Part shown: one piece after another, positions 1 through 7,144 of the stretch
Layout: every line of letters begins with the position of its first letter
How positions within the stretch are numbered: the stretch's first letter is position 1
Assembly (NCBI GenBank): GCA_947498775.1
Contig: CANMLL010000017.1
Location: 1-64,000, forward strand
Source: an uncultured Aquimarina sp.
GTDB lineage: Bacteria; Bacteroidota; Bacteroidia; Flavobacteriales; Flavobacteriaceae
Direction: 5' to 3'
DNA length: 64,000 nucleotides
Made by a program: the position numbers and the translations under genes
The notes under the pieces: generated by a model
What the model was told of the DNA's origin: nothing
Databases searched by the model: none
Seen by the model: only the letters and a program-made list of their open reading frames with translations

Positions 1-432
1 TTCCCGAACCTGTCAACATTAACACATTTTTTTATCGGTATCACCCTTTTTTCTATCGGTACTTTCTAAAAAACACTAAAAAAATAATTCTGCTCTATTG
101 CCAGCCGCACATACCAAAGCTATCTTTACATAATTGGTAGTTATAGCCGCTCTTCCTCTCGTCAGGGTCTATAACGCAATTATATAAAATAGCCGCGCAC
201 AGACTGCTATACTTGAACTTTTGAGGTTTAAGACACGATTTTTGGAAGCAATATTATAATATTATAGCCTTATAAAAGTGTCGTAGACGTGATTTAGACA
301 GCTCTAGCGATACTTTGAGTGGTTTTATGCTCTTTGTGTGACGTTCAGTCGCCACTATGGCTAGTACTTCAAAAGCGGAAGAGCCTCTGCGCTGCATCCT
401 TACGCTATTCCACTTTTGAAGCGTTTTGTTTT
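1..432. other. Intergenic DNA with short direct repeats and one inverted repeat
   Basis: No convincing gene is visible. The ATCGGTA word preceded by a T-rich run occurs at 34-40 and 55-61, a 21-bp tandem spacing, and again at 4370-4376 just upstream of the first recombinase gene. An inverted repeat with 14-bp arms (one mismatch) lies at 367-380 and 408-421. A 71-codon plus-strand frame at 319-534 overlaps the 3' end of the minus-strand gene and looks like chance. The stretch is probably part of the flank of a mobile element. Confidence 0.4.
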
Positions 433-837
433 CTATTTTATGAGTTTAGCACTCTTTATTCCTCCTCTGCTCTTACTTTTATATTCCTCTGGTGTGGAAG
501 TAGTACTAAATGCTACGGGGATCGTAAACTTTAATCTGTTTTGATTCTGATTTGAACTTTCACTATTAGCTCCGCCGCCAATACTTAATAATCCAGCCAC
601 TTTTAATTCTCCTTTTCCATTAATCCCTTCCTTATCTTCAGCAGTGACCAATATGTCAAAATCTAAATTTTGAACATATCTCCATCCATCTTTTCGTAAT
701 AGTTTTTCTCCAGTCTTTCCTATTTCAGTTTTTTCTGGATTAACAATAATATTTTTGCCTTTCAGTTCTTCTTGACTTTCAACTATTGCTTCACTTATTG
801 AAGCGATTGTGTTTTTAATAAAATCCTTTAAATTCAT
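433..837 (-). CDS. Small trypco2-like protein
   Basis: This is a 134-aa soluble protein with no signal peptide. The N-terminal helix (MNLKDFIKNTIASISEAI) and a beta-rich second half with a glycine-rich stretch and the closing pattern RLKFTIPV resemble the trypsin-co-occurring domain 2 (trypco2) family. Members of that family are usually found beside or fused to trypsin-like peptidases and are thought to act in conflict or signalling systems. No peptidase is next to it here, so it looks like an orphan cargo gene in an accessory region. The family assignment is from pattern recall and needs a profile search; function is unknown. Confidence 0.6.
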   Translation of the reverse strand: MNLKDFIKNTIASISEAIVESQEELKGKNIIVNPEKTEIGKTGEKLLRKDGWRYVQNLDFDILVTAEDKEGINGKGELKVAGLLSIGGGANSESSNQNQNRLKFTIPVAFSTTSTPEEYKSKSRGGIKSAKLIK

Positions 838-1429
838 TTATTGTAATTATTTTAGTTAGTTATATTTTAAAGATATGGATTTCTCCCATAACAGTAAGAA
901 CGATTGATCTTGAAGCTGAAGAGCGCAACTGCTGTTGCTGCTGACCTTCAGCTTCAAGATTAATCATAGCCATCTGGCGATTGAAGATGCCTGCGTGGCG
1001 AACGCAGAACTAAAAGGCGTAGCCATAGCGTAGTGGAGCAACCGACACACAAAAGGGAACGTAGTGGTTTTGTGTGCCAGACGATTTTTTATGACATTAC
1101 TTTAACAATATTTACTTCCGTAAAAAATTGGCTAGGTTGCGACCAAGCGGCGTAGCCCATGAAGTAGCGGTTTTGCTTAATTTAGTATTCAGCGGTAGCG
1201 TTCTTTATCGTTTTTAAGCAAAAAAGTAGCTACGGGTGAGAGACGAAGGAGTCACGCGAAGATCGGTAGTCGATGCTGACGATTGGCGGTGAGGAAGTAT
1301 TGACGGTGCGATAGCAACCGACGAAGCAGTGAACGAGTGAGGAACGAACACCTTATAACAGCTTATGGGCAAAGACTTTTTTGTCTGCGCCCATAATAAT
1401 GTTTCGACCGAAGGGAGTCACTTGGCTAT
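838..1429. other. Non-coding stretch, GC-richer, with several hairpins
   Basis: No credible ORF is present. Visible structures are a long inverted repeat (902-921 with 946-965, 19 of 20 positions pairing) enclosing a smaller GCAAC/GTTGC hairpin, a CTGCGT/ACGCAG hairpin near 990-1006, a CACACAAAA/TTTTGTGTG hairpin near 1043-1075, and TTATGGGC/GCCCATAA arms at about 1363-1396. Base composition is clearly richer in G and C than the flanks, with recurring words such as GCGTAG. It could be a cassette-type recombination region or a decayed insert; I cannot identify it. Confidence 0.4.
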
Positions 1430-1753
1430 TTAATCCACAATGATTAATCCAGGTTGTAATCCTGATTCAAGTAATTTTTCTATTCTAGGAATAAATTCTA
1501 CTAGCGAAGCATAACGAGCATCTTTAGAGTTTAAAACTACTAAACTTACATTGTACTTTTCAAGATTTTGCTGATGGCTCATATTCTTATCGATACTCAA
1601 CAATATCTTCAAGTTTTTAGATTCCATACGTTTTAGTAGGTCACCATTTTTAATGCCGCCCCAACCCATTTCAGGAACTGTTAATACTTCATATTTTTCA
1701 TTAAAACGATATTTCAGTTTTCTTGGTAAATTCTCATCAAGCAGCAGCTCCAT
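1430..1753 (-). CDS. DUF5615 family PIN-like toxin
   Basis: This is a protein of about 107 aa starting MELLLDENLP. The N-terminal LLLDENLPRKLK and the internal LLSIDKNMSHQ place conserved acidic residues as in the DUF5615 (Mut7-C-like) PIN-like family, thought to be RNA-cleaving toxins of type II modules. A start four codons upstream (1765) is also possible. It overlaps the 3' end of the DUF433 gene, the usual antitoxin-first order for this pair, which supports translational coupling. The gene ends in the non-coding cassette-like region. Confidence 0.8.
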   Translation of the reverse strand: MELLLDENLPRKLKYRFNEKYEVLTVPEMGWGGIKNGDLLKRMESKNLKILLSIDKNMSHQQNLEKYNVSLVVLNSKDARYASLVEFIPRIEKLLESGLQPGLIIVD

Positions 1754-1982
1754 TATCAGTCTCAATTTCGATTACGTAAACGGCTAATAATTCTATGACT
1801 TTTTGAGCAAATGATTTCTTAACAGTTGGGTAGTTCTCCAAAAATTCTTGGATATTTTCTCCTCCTTGTAAATAATCAAAAAGTATTTTTATAGGAACTC
1901 TCGTGTTTTTAAACACAGGTGTTCCTCCCAAAATATCAGGCGACACTGTAACGTATTTATTTAAAGCACTCTTTAAGTTCAT
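1737..1982 (-). CDS. DUF433 domain antitoxin
   Basis: This protein of about 81 aa is recognisable by the DUF433 pattern: ILGGTPVFKNTRVPIKILFDYL followed by an acidic helix and a conserved YPTVKK region. DUF433 proteins are winged-helix-like antitoxins paired with DUF5615 toxins, which is the arrangement here. I chose the ATG at 1982 because the domain begins right after it; ATG codons at 1991 and further upstream only add lysine- and asparagine-rich sequence with no family match. It probably neutralises the toxin and represses the operon. Confidence 0.78.
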   Translation of the reverse strand: MNLKSALNKYVTVSPDILGGTPVFKNTRVPIKILFDYLQGGENIQEFLENYPTVKKSFAQKVIELLAVYVIEIETDNGAAA

Positions 1983-2116
1983 AACATTCATTTTTACATT
2001 CATAACAAAGATAGTTTTTATATACATATTTTTTAGTTTTTGATTTCTAACACACATATTATTAGTAATCAAAGCAAGTTTTATATTGATTCTTGTAAAC
2101 CTTCTAAGTTGTTATT

Positions 2117-2488
2117 CTATCCTTTTTTGATAAAAAACGAAGGATATAATCCTGTTACTTTTCTAAAGGCTATAGTAAATGATTCTGCATTATTAAAGCC
2201 CATATCTTTGGCAATACCATCAATAGTATATTTCTGTAATTCTTTATTACATTTTAACTCCTCTACAGCATGATGTATACGTAACTCATTAAGATAGCTT
2301 TTAAAGTTTTTCCCCTTATAAGAGTTGATGACCTTGGATAAATAACTTGTATTGGTCTTAAGCTGTTTTGCAATACTACCTAACGTTATATTTTGATGTA
2401 AAAACATTCTTTTTTCTTCAAAGGTTTTTAAGCCCTCCAGTATTTTTTTAAGGGTTTCTCTAGGGATTTTGATGGTATCTGTTTTCAT
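2117..2488 (-). CDS. AraC-type helix-turn-helix protein of mobile element
   Basis: This protein of about 123 aa is almost entirely an AraC/XylS DNA-binding domain: ITLGSIAKQLKTNTSYLSKVIN is the first HTH and IDGIAKDMGFNNAESFTIAFRKVTG the second. There is no effector-binding domain. I chose the ATG at 2488, four bases past the stop of the preceding recombinase gene; a longer frame from 2545 would overlap it. As the third gene of a recombinase-recombinase-HTH set it resembles the small third protein of Tn554-like or recombinase-trio elements and may direct or regulate recombination. That role is inferred. Confidence 0.75.
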   Translation of the reverse strand: MKTDTIKIPRETLKKILEGLKTFEEKRMFLHQNITLGSIAKQLKTNTSYLSKVINSYKGKNFKSYLNELRIHHAVEELKCNKELQKYTIDGIAKDMGFNNAESFTIAFRKVTGLYPSFFIKKG

Positions 2489-2492
2489 AATA

Positions 2493-3389
2493 TTAGTTGA
2501 TTGGATGGAAGGTGTTGACGATCTCGTGCAGGTTCTCCAGATCATCTTGCAAGTATTTCTCGGTAGATGTGATGTGCTTATGTCCTGCTAAGTATTGTAC
2601 TTTTCTAAGATCATCGTATTGTTTTATCCAGTTTACGATTACTGATGATCTAATATGATTATGATTTCTAAGTTCTGCGTTATATTTCTTTAGGTTTTTG
2701 ATGATTCTAGTAATGATACCGTTGATCTGTGGTTTACTACCGTAAAAAAATTGTTGTTCATCTTGTGTAGTCCTACTGTAGTGTATGATTTCATCGCGAG
2801 TACTATTGATATAGTTTTGCAGTTCCATCATTTGCCACGCTTTTAACTCTAGTTCTCTGCTGTTACTTTTATTGGTACTGGGTATGATCATCTTACCACG
2901 CATTAATAAGATATGCTCTGTTTGCAGCCTGTATAATTCTTGTGAAGTAATGCCCTGATAGACCATAAAACCAAGTAGTATCTTATCTCGTTGTAGGCTC
3001 GCTTGTACAAGACGGTTTTTATGCCGTGTGGGATAGCTATAGTATAAATCTTCTAAAGCATCATTGCTTAATAGGTTGTACAATACTTTTTTGCATTCCC
3101 CTTTTACTCGTAAGCCCTCTGTTGGGTTATCTCCGCGATAGTTCTCGCTGATCAGGTAATTAAAGTATTGTTTGATAGCGTTGAGTTCTCCATTTATAGA
3201 TTTAGGTTTGTACTTCTTACTACGTAAGTATTTGATGTATTGTAACAGTTTTTTATAGGTGATCTTTTTAGGGCTACTATGTTGTGACCTAGCCCAAGCA
3301 ATAAAACGATCACTTTTGAGCAGATATACTTTTATAGTATGCTCGCTGTACTTTTTGTCGTAGAGATAGGATGTAAATGTGTGTTTCAT
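2493..3389 (-). CDS. Tyrosine recombinase, catalytically degenerate
   Basis: This 298-aa protein has the layout of a phage-integrase-family recombinase: a SAM-like core-binding domain (about 1-95) and a catalytic-type domain (about 110-290). GH (H270) and the tyrosine in TEKY (Y279) are kept. However, the box I arginine is replaced by Thr148 in GITSQEL, and box II reads NHNHIR, so the normal HxxR spacing is not met. It lies 23 bp downstream of an intact recombinase gene. I infer an accessory subunit that binds one side of the site while its partner cleaves; it could also be decaying. Confidence 0.82.
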   Translation of the reverse strand: MKHTFTSYLYDKKYSEHTIKVYLLKSDRFIAWARSQHSSPKKITYKKLLQYIKYLRSKKYKPKSINGELNAIKQYFNYLISENYRGDNPTEGLRVKGECKKVLYNLLSNDALEDLYYSYPTRHKNRLVQASLQRDKILLGFMVYQGITSQELYRLQTEHILLMRGKMIIPSTNKSNSRELELKAWQMMELQNYINSTRDEIIHYSRTTQDEQQFFYGSKPQINGIITRIIKNLKKYNAELRNHNHIRSSVIVNWIKQYDDLRKVQYLAGHKHITSTEKYLQDDLENLHEIVNTFHPIN

Positions 3390-3412
3390 TATATGTTTGG
3401 TATTTGTGATGA

Positions 3413-4330
3413 TTATTGCTTTACGATATGAGTATAGATTTGGGTACTTTCCAGACTGCTATGTCCTAAAAACTGTTTGATAGTAGCAATAGGCACTCCA
3501 TTTTGTAATAAGTGGGTAGCAATACTGTGCCGTAGTTTGTGTGGGGTAATCCTTTTGGCGATCAGTTCTTCATTGTTTGTACTTGCTATTAGATCACGTA
3601 ATCGTACTTTTAAGCCTTCACCTTGCATACCATTACCGTGGTAACTCATAAAAAAAGCTTCATTAGTAGTTGCATTGGGATAGAGTGGGCGACCCTCATA
3701 TGTATAATCTTCTAAGATCCTGATGTTATACTCATTAATGGGTACATACCGTTCTTTATAGTTTTTACCTTTACGTACATAGATCAATCGTCTATCGAAC
3801 AGGATATCTCTAACTTCTAGGTTTACGGCTTCATTTCTACGCATCCCACAACTGTATAAAATCACTAACATTGCTTTATCGCGCAGTTGCATACGGAGTT
3901 CTGTATTTTTGTACTCGGCAGCTTTAAAGAGTTCTTTGATCTCGGATTGGGTAACGATGGTAATTCCTGCCAGTCGGTCAATCTTTTCTTGTTGTAGTTG
4001 TAAGGGCAAGGCTTTACTACCGTGTTTTTTTAAGTATTGGTTAAAGCAGTATAATGCACTAATATGATTGTTTAAACTATAGGCACTAAGTGCCCCTGAT
4101 CTACTTTGATTGGGTCGGTTTTTTAAGTATTCATAGTAGCTATGGGTAATCTTTGAGTTGATTAGATGTAGATCAGTATAGTTATGGGATTCTAACCAGT
4201 ACATAAATTCTTGTAAGTAGATCGGGTAGTATTTGATCACGCCTGTACTATACCCAATAATATCTAACCAGTCCTTAAAGGACATTAATAATACTCTGTA
4301 GCTCGTGTTTTGTAGTTTCAGTTTTTTCAT
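3413..4330 (-). CDS. Tyrosine recombinase / integrase (XerD-like)
   Basis: This 305-aa site-specific recombinase has a complete active site: Arg164 in CGMRRNE, HKLRH at 264-268, His290 in LGHSS and the nucleophile Tyr299 in QIYTH. The N-terminal 100 residues form the SAM-like DNA-binding domain. It is the first gene of the minus-strand set recombinase, recombinase, AraC-like HTH, and is probably the catalytic integrase of this mobile element. A hairpin (4342-4356) and the ATCGGTA word lie just upstream of its start, plausible sites for control or recombinase binding. Confidence 0.9.
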   Translation of the reverse strand: MKKLKLQNTSYRVLLMSFKDWLDIIGYSTGVIKYYPIYLQEFMYWLESHNYTDLHLINSKITHSYYEYLKNRPNQSRSGALSAYSLNNHISALYCFNQYLKKHGSKALPLQLQQEKIDRLAGITIVTQSEIKELFKAAEYKNTELRMQLRDKAMLVILYSCGMRRNEAVNLEVRDILFDRRLIYVRKGKNYKERYVPINEYNIRILEDYTYEGRPLYPNATTNEAFFMSYHGNGMQGEGLKVRLRDLIASTNNEELIAKRITPHKLRHSIATHLLQNGVPIATIKQFLGHSSLESTQIYTHIVKQ

Positions 4331-4459
4331 AAGATATGCCTGTCGAGGCTCTCGACTTAATTTTTTTGTATCGGTATGTGTTTTTTAGGATTGCGTGAAC
4401 TACTTGCGTAATTCACTGATTATCATATATGCTATTGGTTCATTTTAAGGGTTGAACCA
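4331..4459. promoter_or_regulatory. Spacer with hairpin and ATCGGTA word upstream of the recombinases
   Basis: The GTCGAG/CTCGAC palindrome at 4342-4356 is followed by a T-run and TATCGGTA (4369-4376), the same word seen twice at 34-61. No promoter with a clear TAnnTTTG box was found here. Confidence 0.3.
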
Positions 4460-5986
4460 TTATGAACTTGTTTGAACTTCTACCTCTTTTATAGTACTAT
4501 TGAGTAATGTTTCTATCTGCTGATGGGTATTGCTATAATCTTCATAGTTTACTACTTCGTACAGATACCCATTTCGTTTATTACCTTTTGCTTTTTGTAT
4601 CAATCCTGCTTCTTGTAATTGTATCATATATCGTTTTTGATTGCTTGGGTTGATACGTAATACGTGGCGTATTTCTTTATTGGTAAAGGTGGTTTGAGTA
4701 TTGGCTTTTAAATATCCTTTGAGCATTTCAAAGAAGTTTCTACACGCTCCATTTAATATATCACTCTTGCGCAGTAGCACTTCTTTAATCAAGTTGTTGG
4801 CTTCTTCTATATCTTCGATTGTAGTTTCTATATATTCTTCTCCGCTTTGATCATCATACTTTTTTTGTCGCTGCAACTGCTTGTAAAAGGTGATAGCTTC
4901 TATAAATTGTAGATAATGTGAGTTTGTTCTTCTTGGTTTAAATACAGATTGTGGTAACTCCAAGAACTCTGCATACGGGTTAATCACTTTGATAGGCTGC
5001 AAGATTCTTTGTACATCCCGTAAAAATCGTGCTGCCATAAATTCATCATCCTTGTTAACTTTTCCTGCACTTAATAACCGTTGGTATTGCATCACTTTTT
5101 TATCCTGTTCGGCTGATTCATCAATATATAATAAGAAGTTACGATTGCTATTATCTTCGTAAATAGATTCTTGTGTAGTACAACCCGATACAGATACAGG
5201 ACCTTCTACAGTAAGGTGTATCGTTTTGGTAGTGCCTTTGGTATCTTTATGTACCACCGTTTTGGTAATTCGTCTTTTGCTCTGTAACTCTCGTAATGGG
5301 TACAATACACTTTCGGCTCCGTCCAGATCTTCTATTAAGATTAATTTATTTCGTAATTCGGTTCTATTAAAGTAATAAAAGGCATTAGCGGATAGTACAG
5401 TAATTTCTATTTTATCTTCTTCGGGTATCAGTTCGGCTACTTTGCTCTGTAAATGGGTTTTACCAACGCCACTACTACCAAGACTTATACAATGTAAAGG
5501 GTTATTGGTTTTCCGGCTTGTAAAGATCAGGTACATTAATAATCGGTTGGTTTCTTCTCCGATAACTCCTGATTGACCGATTAAGGCATTGGTCTTTTGT
5601 AATAAATCTTTTGATTTTAGGAACTTGGTAGCTTCTTGTCGTTCCTTATTATCCAACACTTTAATCTGTAGTTGTCCTTCTTGTTGTTCTCTGGCTAGTT
5701 CATCGATACGGTATTGTTCTAGCTCATTAGTAAGATTTTGTAGAGTTTCACGAACTATCGTTGTACCTATTTCTATACGCTCTGCTGTTTTACGTACCAA
5801 CTTTTCTACCATATTATCATTGTACAGGTCGATACTATGGCGCAGTACATTATTATTCTTAGGTTTTTGTATGCTTAATGTAACACGCATACGTTCTAGA
5901 TTGTTCAGTTTTATACCTCCTAATATTTGTAGTTGTAAATACTTGGTGGAATAATGATAGTTGTGAGGATTCGTAGTATCAAGCAT
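4460..5986 (-). CDS. Mobile-element ATPase (primase/helicase-associated type)
   Basis: This 508-aa protein has a coiled-coil-prone, charged N-terminal third (about 60-130), a P-loop ATPase core with Walker A GSSGVGKT and a Walker B-like LILIEDLDGA, and a C-terminal winged-helix-like end (NKEIRHVLRINPSNQKRYMIQL). Similar ATPase regions, as I recall, form the C-terminal half of CHC2 zinc-finger primases on Bacteroidota integrative elements. The zinc-finger and primase part is absent here, so it may be N-terminally truncated or a naturally short version. It probably serves element replication or mobilisation. It diverges from the XRE gene. Confidence 0.65.
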   Translation of the reverse strand: MLDTTNPHNYHYSTKYLQLQILGGIKLNNLERMRVTLSIQKPKNNNVLRHSIDLYNDNMVEKLVRKTAERIEIGTTIVRETLQNLTNELEQYRIDELAREQQEGQLQIKVLDNKERQEATKFLKSKDLLQKTNALIGQSGVIGEETNRLLMYLIFTSRKTNNPLHCISLGSSGVGKTHLQSKVAELIPEEDKIEITVLSANAFYYFNRTELRNKLILIEDLDGAESVLYPLRELQSKRRITKTVVHKDTKGTTKTIHLTVEGPVSVSGCTTQESIYEDNSNRNFLLYIDESAEQDKKVMQYQRLLSAGKVNKDDEFMAARFLRDVQRILQPIKVINPYAEFLELPQSVFKPRRTNSHYLQFIEAITFYKQLQRQKKYDDQSGEEYIETTIEDIEEANNLIKEVLLRKSDILNGACRNFFEMLKGYLKANTQTTFTNKEIRHVLRINPSNQKRYMIQLQEAGLIQKAKGNKRNGYLYEVVNYEDYSNTHQQIETLLNSTIKEVEVQTSS

Positions 5987-6030
5987 CGTTATAAAAATAT
6001 TTTAAAATAATTACTTGTTCATATTTGCAT

Positions 6031-6060
6031 CAAAACTACTATATATAAATTATTCTTCAA
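6031..6060 (-). promoter_or_regulatory. Probable promoter of the ATPase gene
   Basis: On the minus strand TAGTTTTG (complement of 6031-6038) fits the Bacteroidota -7 box TAnnTTTG, with TTG (complement of 6058-6060) about 19 bp upstream. It points towards the ATPase gene that starts at 5986. Confidence 0.5.
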
Positions 6061-6077
6061 AATCATATCACACTTTT

Positions 6078-6115
6078 TTGTTTGTTATTTGAACAGTATA
6101 TTTGCTAAAACTGTT
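6078..6115 (+). promoter_or_regulatory. Promoter and likely operator of the XRE gene
   Basis: TTG at 6078-6080 and TATATTTG at 6097-6104 fit the flavobacterial -33/-7 promoter, 36 bp ahead of the ATG at 6140. A dyad AACAGT (6092-6097) and ACTGTT (6110-6115) brackets the -7 box, a natural place for an autorepressor to bind. Confidence 0.55.
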
Positions 6116-6139
6116 TATATAAGCATCATTTATATAGTT

Positions 6140-6484
6140 ATGGCAACATTTGGGAAGCGTTTAAGGGATTGTAGAAAAGAGAAGGGATTATCACAAAATG
6201 AAGTGGCTAAACTGCTTAATACAAACCACTCTGTAATTGGCAAGTATGAGCGTGATGATGTAAAACCATCTATTGACGTTGCTAAAAGACTAGCGGATTT
6301 ATTAGATACTACGGTAGCGTATCTTATCGGAGAGACAGAAGCTAATGAGCTATTTAAAGATATTGATATGCTACGCAGGTTAAAAGATATTAATAATCTA
6401 CCTGAAAAAGATAAACTTGCTATTCTTTATAATCTTGATGCACTATTACGGGATGCTAAGACCAGACTTGCTTATTCTTCATAA
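6140..6484 (+). CDS. XRE family helix-turn-helix regulator
   Basis: This 114-aa protein has an N-terminal Cro/C1-type HTH (KGLSQNEVAKLLNTNHSVIG, about residues 14-33) and a helical C-terminal part probably used for dimerisation. I chose the ATG at 6140 because the domain begins immediately there; an in-frame ATG 51 bp upstream would place the promoter box inside the gene. It diverges from the mobile-element ATPase, so it probably represses itself and possibly that gene through the AACAGT/ACTGTT dyad. Confidence 0.82.
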   Translation: MATFGKRLRDCRKEKGLSQNEVAKLLNTNHSVIGKYERDDVKPSIDVAKRLADLLDTTVAYLIGETEANELFKDIDMLRRLKDINNLPEKDKLAILYNLDALLRDAKTRLAYSS

Positions 6485-6485
6485 A

Positions 6486-6520
6486 AAAACAGTTATAAAC
6501 ATAAGTCTATAACTGTTTTA
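6486..6520 (+). terminator. Hairpin after the XRE gene
   Basis: The arms AAACAGTTATA and TATAACTGTTT form a stem with a 9-nt loop, ending in a short T-run. It could terminate transcription from either side. The arms contain the same AACAGT/ACTGTT half-sites as the promoter dyad. Confidence 0.55.
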
Positions 6521-6541
6521 CAATTCTATTGGTAATTCGTC

Positions 6542-7144
6542 TTAGATAAGATTTCCTAACTCAAGAATATGATTTTTAAGATGTTTTATATTACTTTTCT
6601 GATCTAAGTGTTCTCTAGAAAAGTCTTTTATAATGTCTACATTCTTTATTAGTTTAAGACTAAGTTCTTCTCCTAAAATACTTTCTAAAGCTATATCTAC
6701 AAGATCATATTGCTGGTCTTTTACATAGGCTCTTAGGTTATTACATTTAATCAATAGATCATAAGTATTGTCAGGGAACTTTAATAAAACATATTCCCAG
6801 TCGGATACATCAATCATTTTCTTAACACCCTTTTCCTCAATGTAAAATTGATATTCCCAGTCCTTTGCTGGTTTATGATCATAAAACTCCCAATCTGCCA
6901 ACATTGGTGAAGAACTCACTACTGCCTTTGTTAAAGGAAGTAAATCTATATCCCCACCAGGGGATATGATAAGCATATTTTCCTTCTTAGTTCCCGCACC
7001 AATTTCCCAGTTAAGATCACCTAAAGACAATATCTTTTGATTTAAAACTTCTATCAATTTATTGTTTATACGATCTGGCTTAAGTACTTCTTGATTCTGT
7101 ACAAACCAACTCCAAAATTGTTTAATCTTAGTTTTAACTTCCAC
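6542..7144 (-). CDS. Putative immunity protein for the RHS toxin
   Basis: This 200-aa cytosolic protein has no signal peptide. It begins with GTG inside the last codons of the RHS gene (11-bp overlap), so the two are translationally coupled. The body shows WEIGAGTKKENMLIISP, WEFYDHKPAKDW and a late LGEELSLKL segment, a pattern I associate with DUF695- or SUKH-like scaffold proteins, though I cannot assign a named family. The position directly behind a polymorphic-toxin C-terminus is the strongest evidence for an immunity role; that role is inferred. Confidence 0.65.
   Translation of the reverse strand: MEVKTKIKQFWSWFVQNQEVLKPDRINNKLIEVLNQKILSLGDLNWEIGAGTKKENMLIISPGGDIDLLPLTKAVVSSSPMLADWEFYDHKPAKDWEYQFYIEEKGVKKMIDVSDWEYVLLKFPDNTYDLLIKCNNLRAYVKDQQYDLVDIALESILGEELSLKLIKNVDIIKDFSREHLDQKSNIKHLKNHILELGNLI

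Noticed and set aside
319..534. 71-codon plus-strand frame at the left end
   Set aside because: It overlaps the trypco2-like gene, spans an inverted repeat and encodes a Cys/Phe/Leu-rich peptide with no domain.
902..965. Integron attC site
   Set aside because: The long hairpin has nearly perfect arms and I see no GTTRRRY/RYYYAAC core pair at its ends, so an attC call is not supported.
5589..5954. 121-codon plus-strand frame within the mobile-element ATPase
   Set aside because: Fully antisense to a gene with clear motifs; the product is Ser/Arg-rich with no fold.
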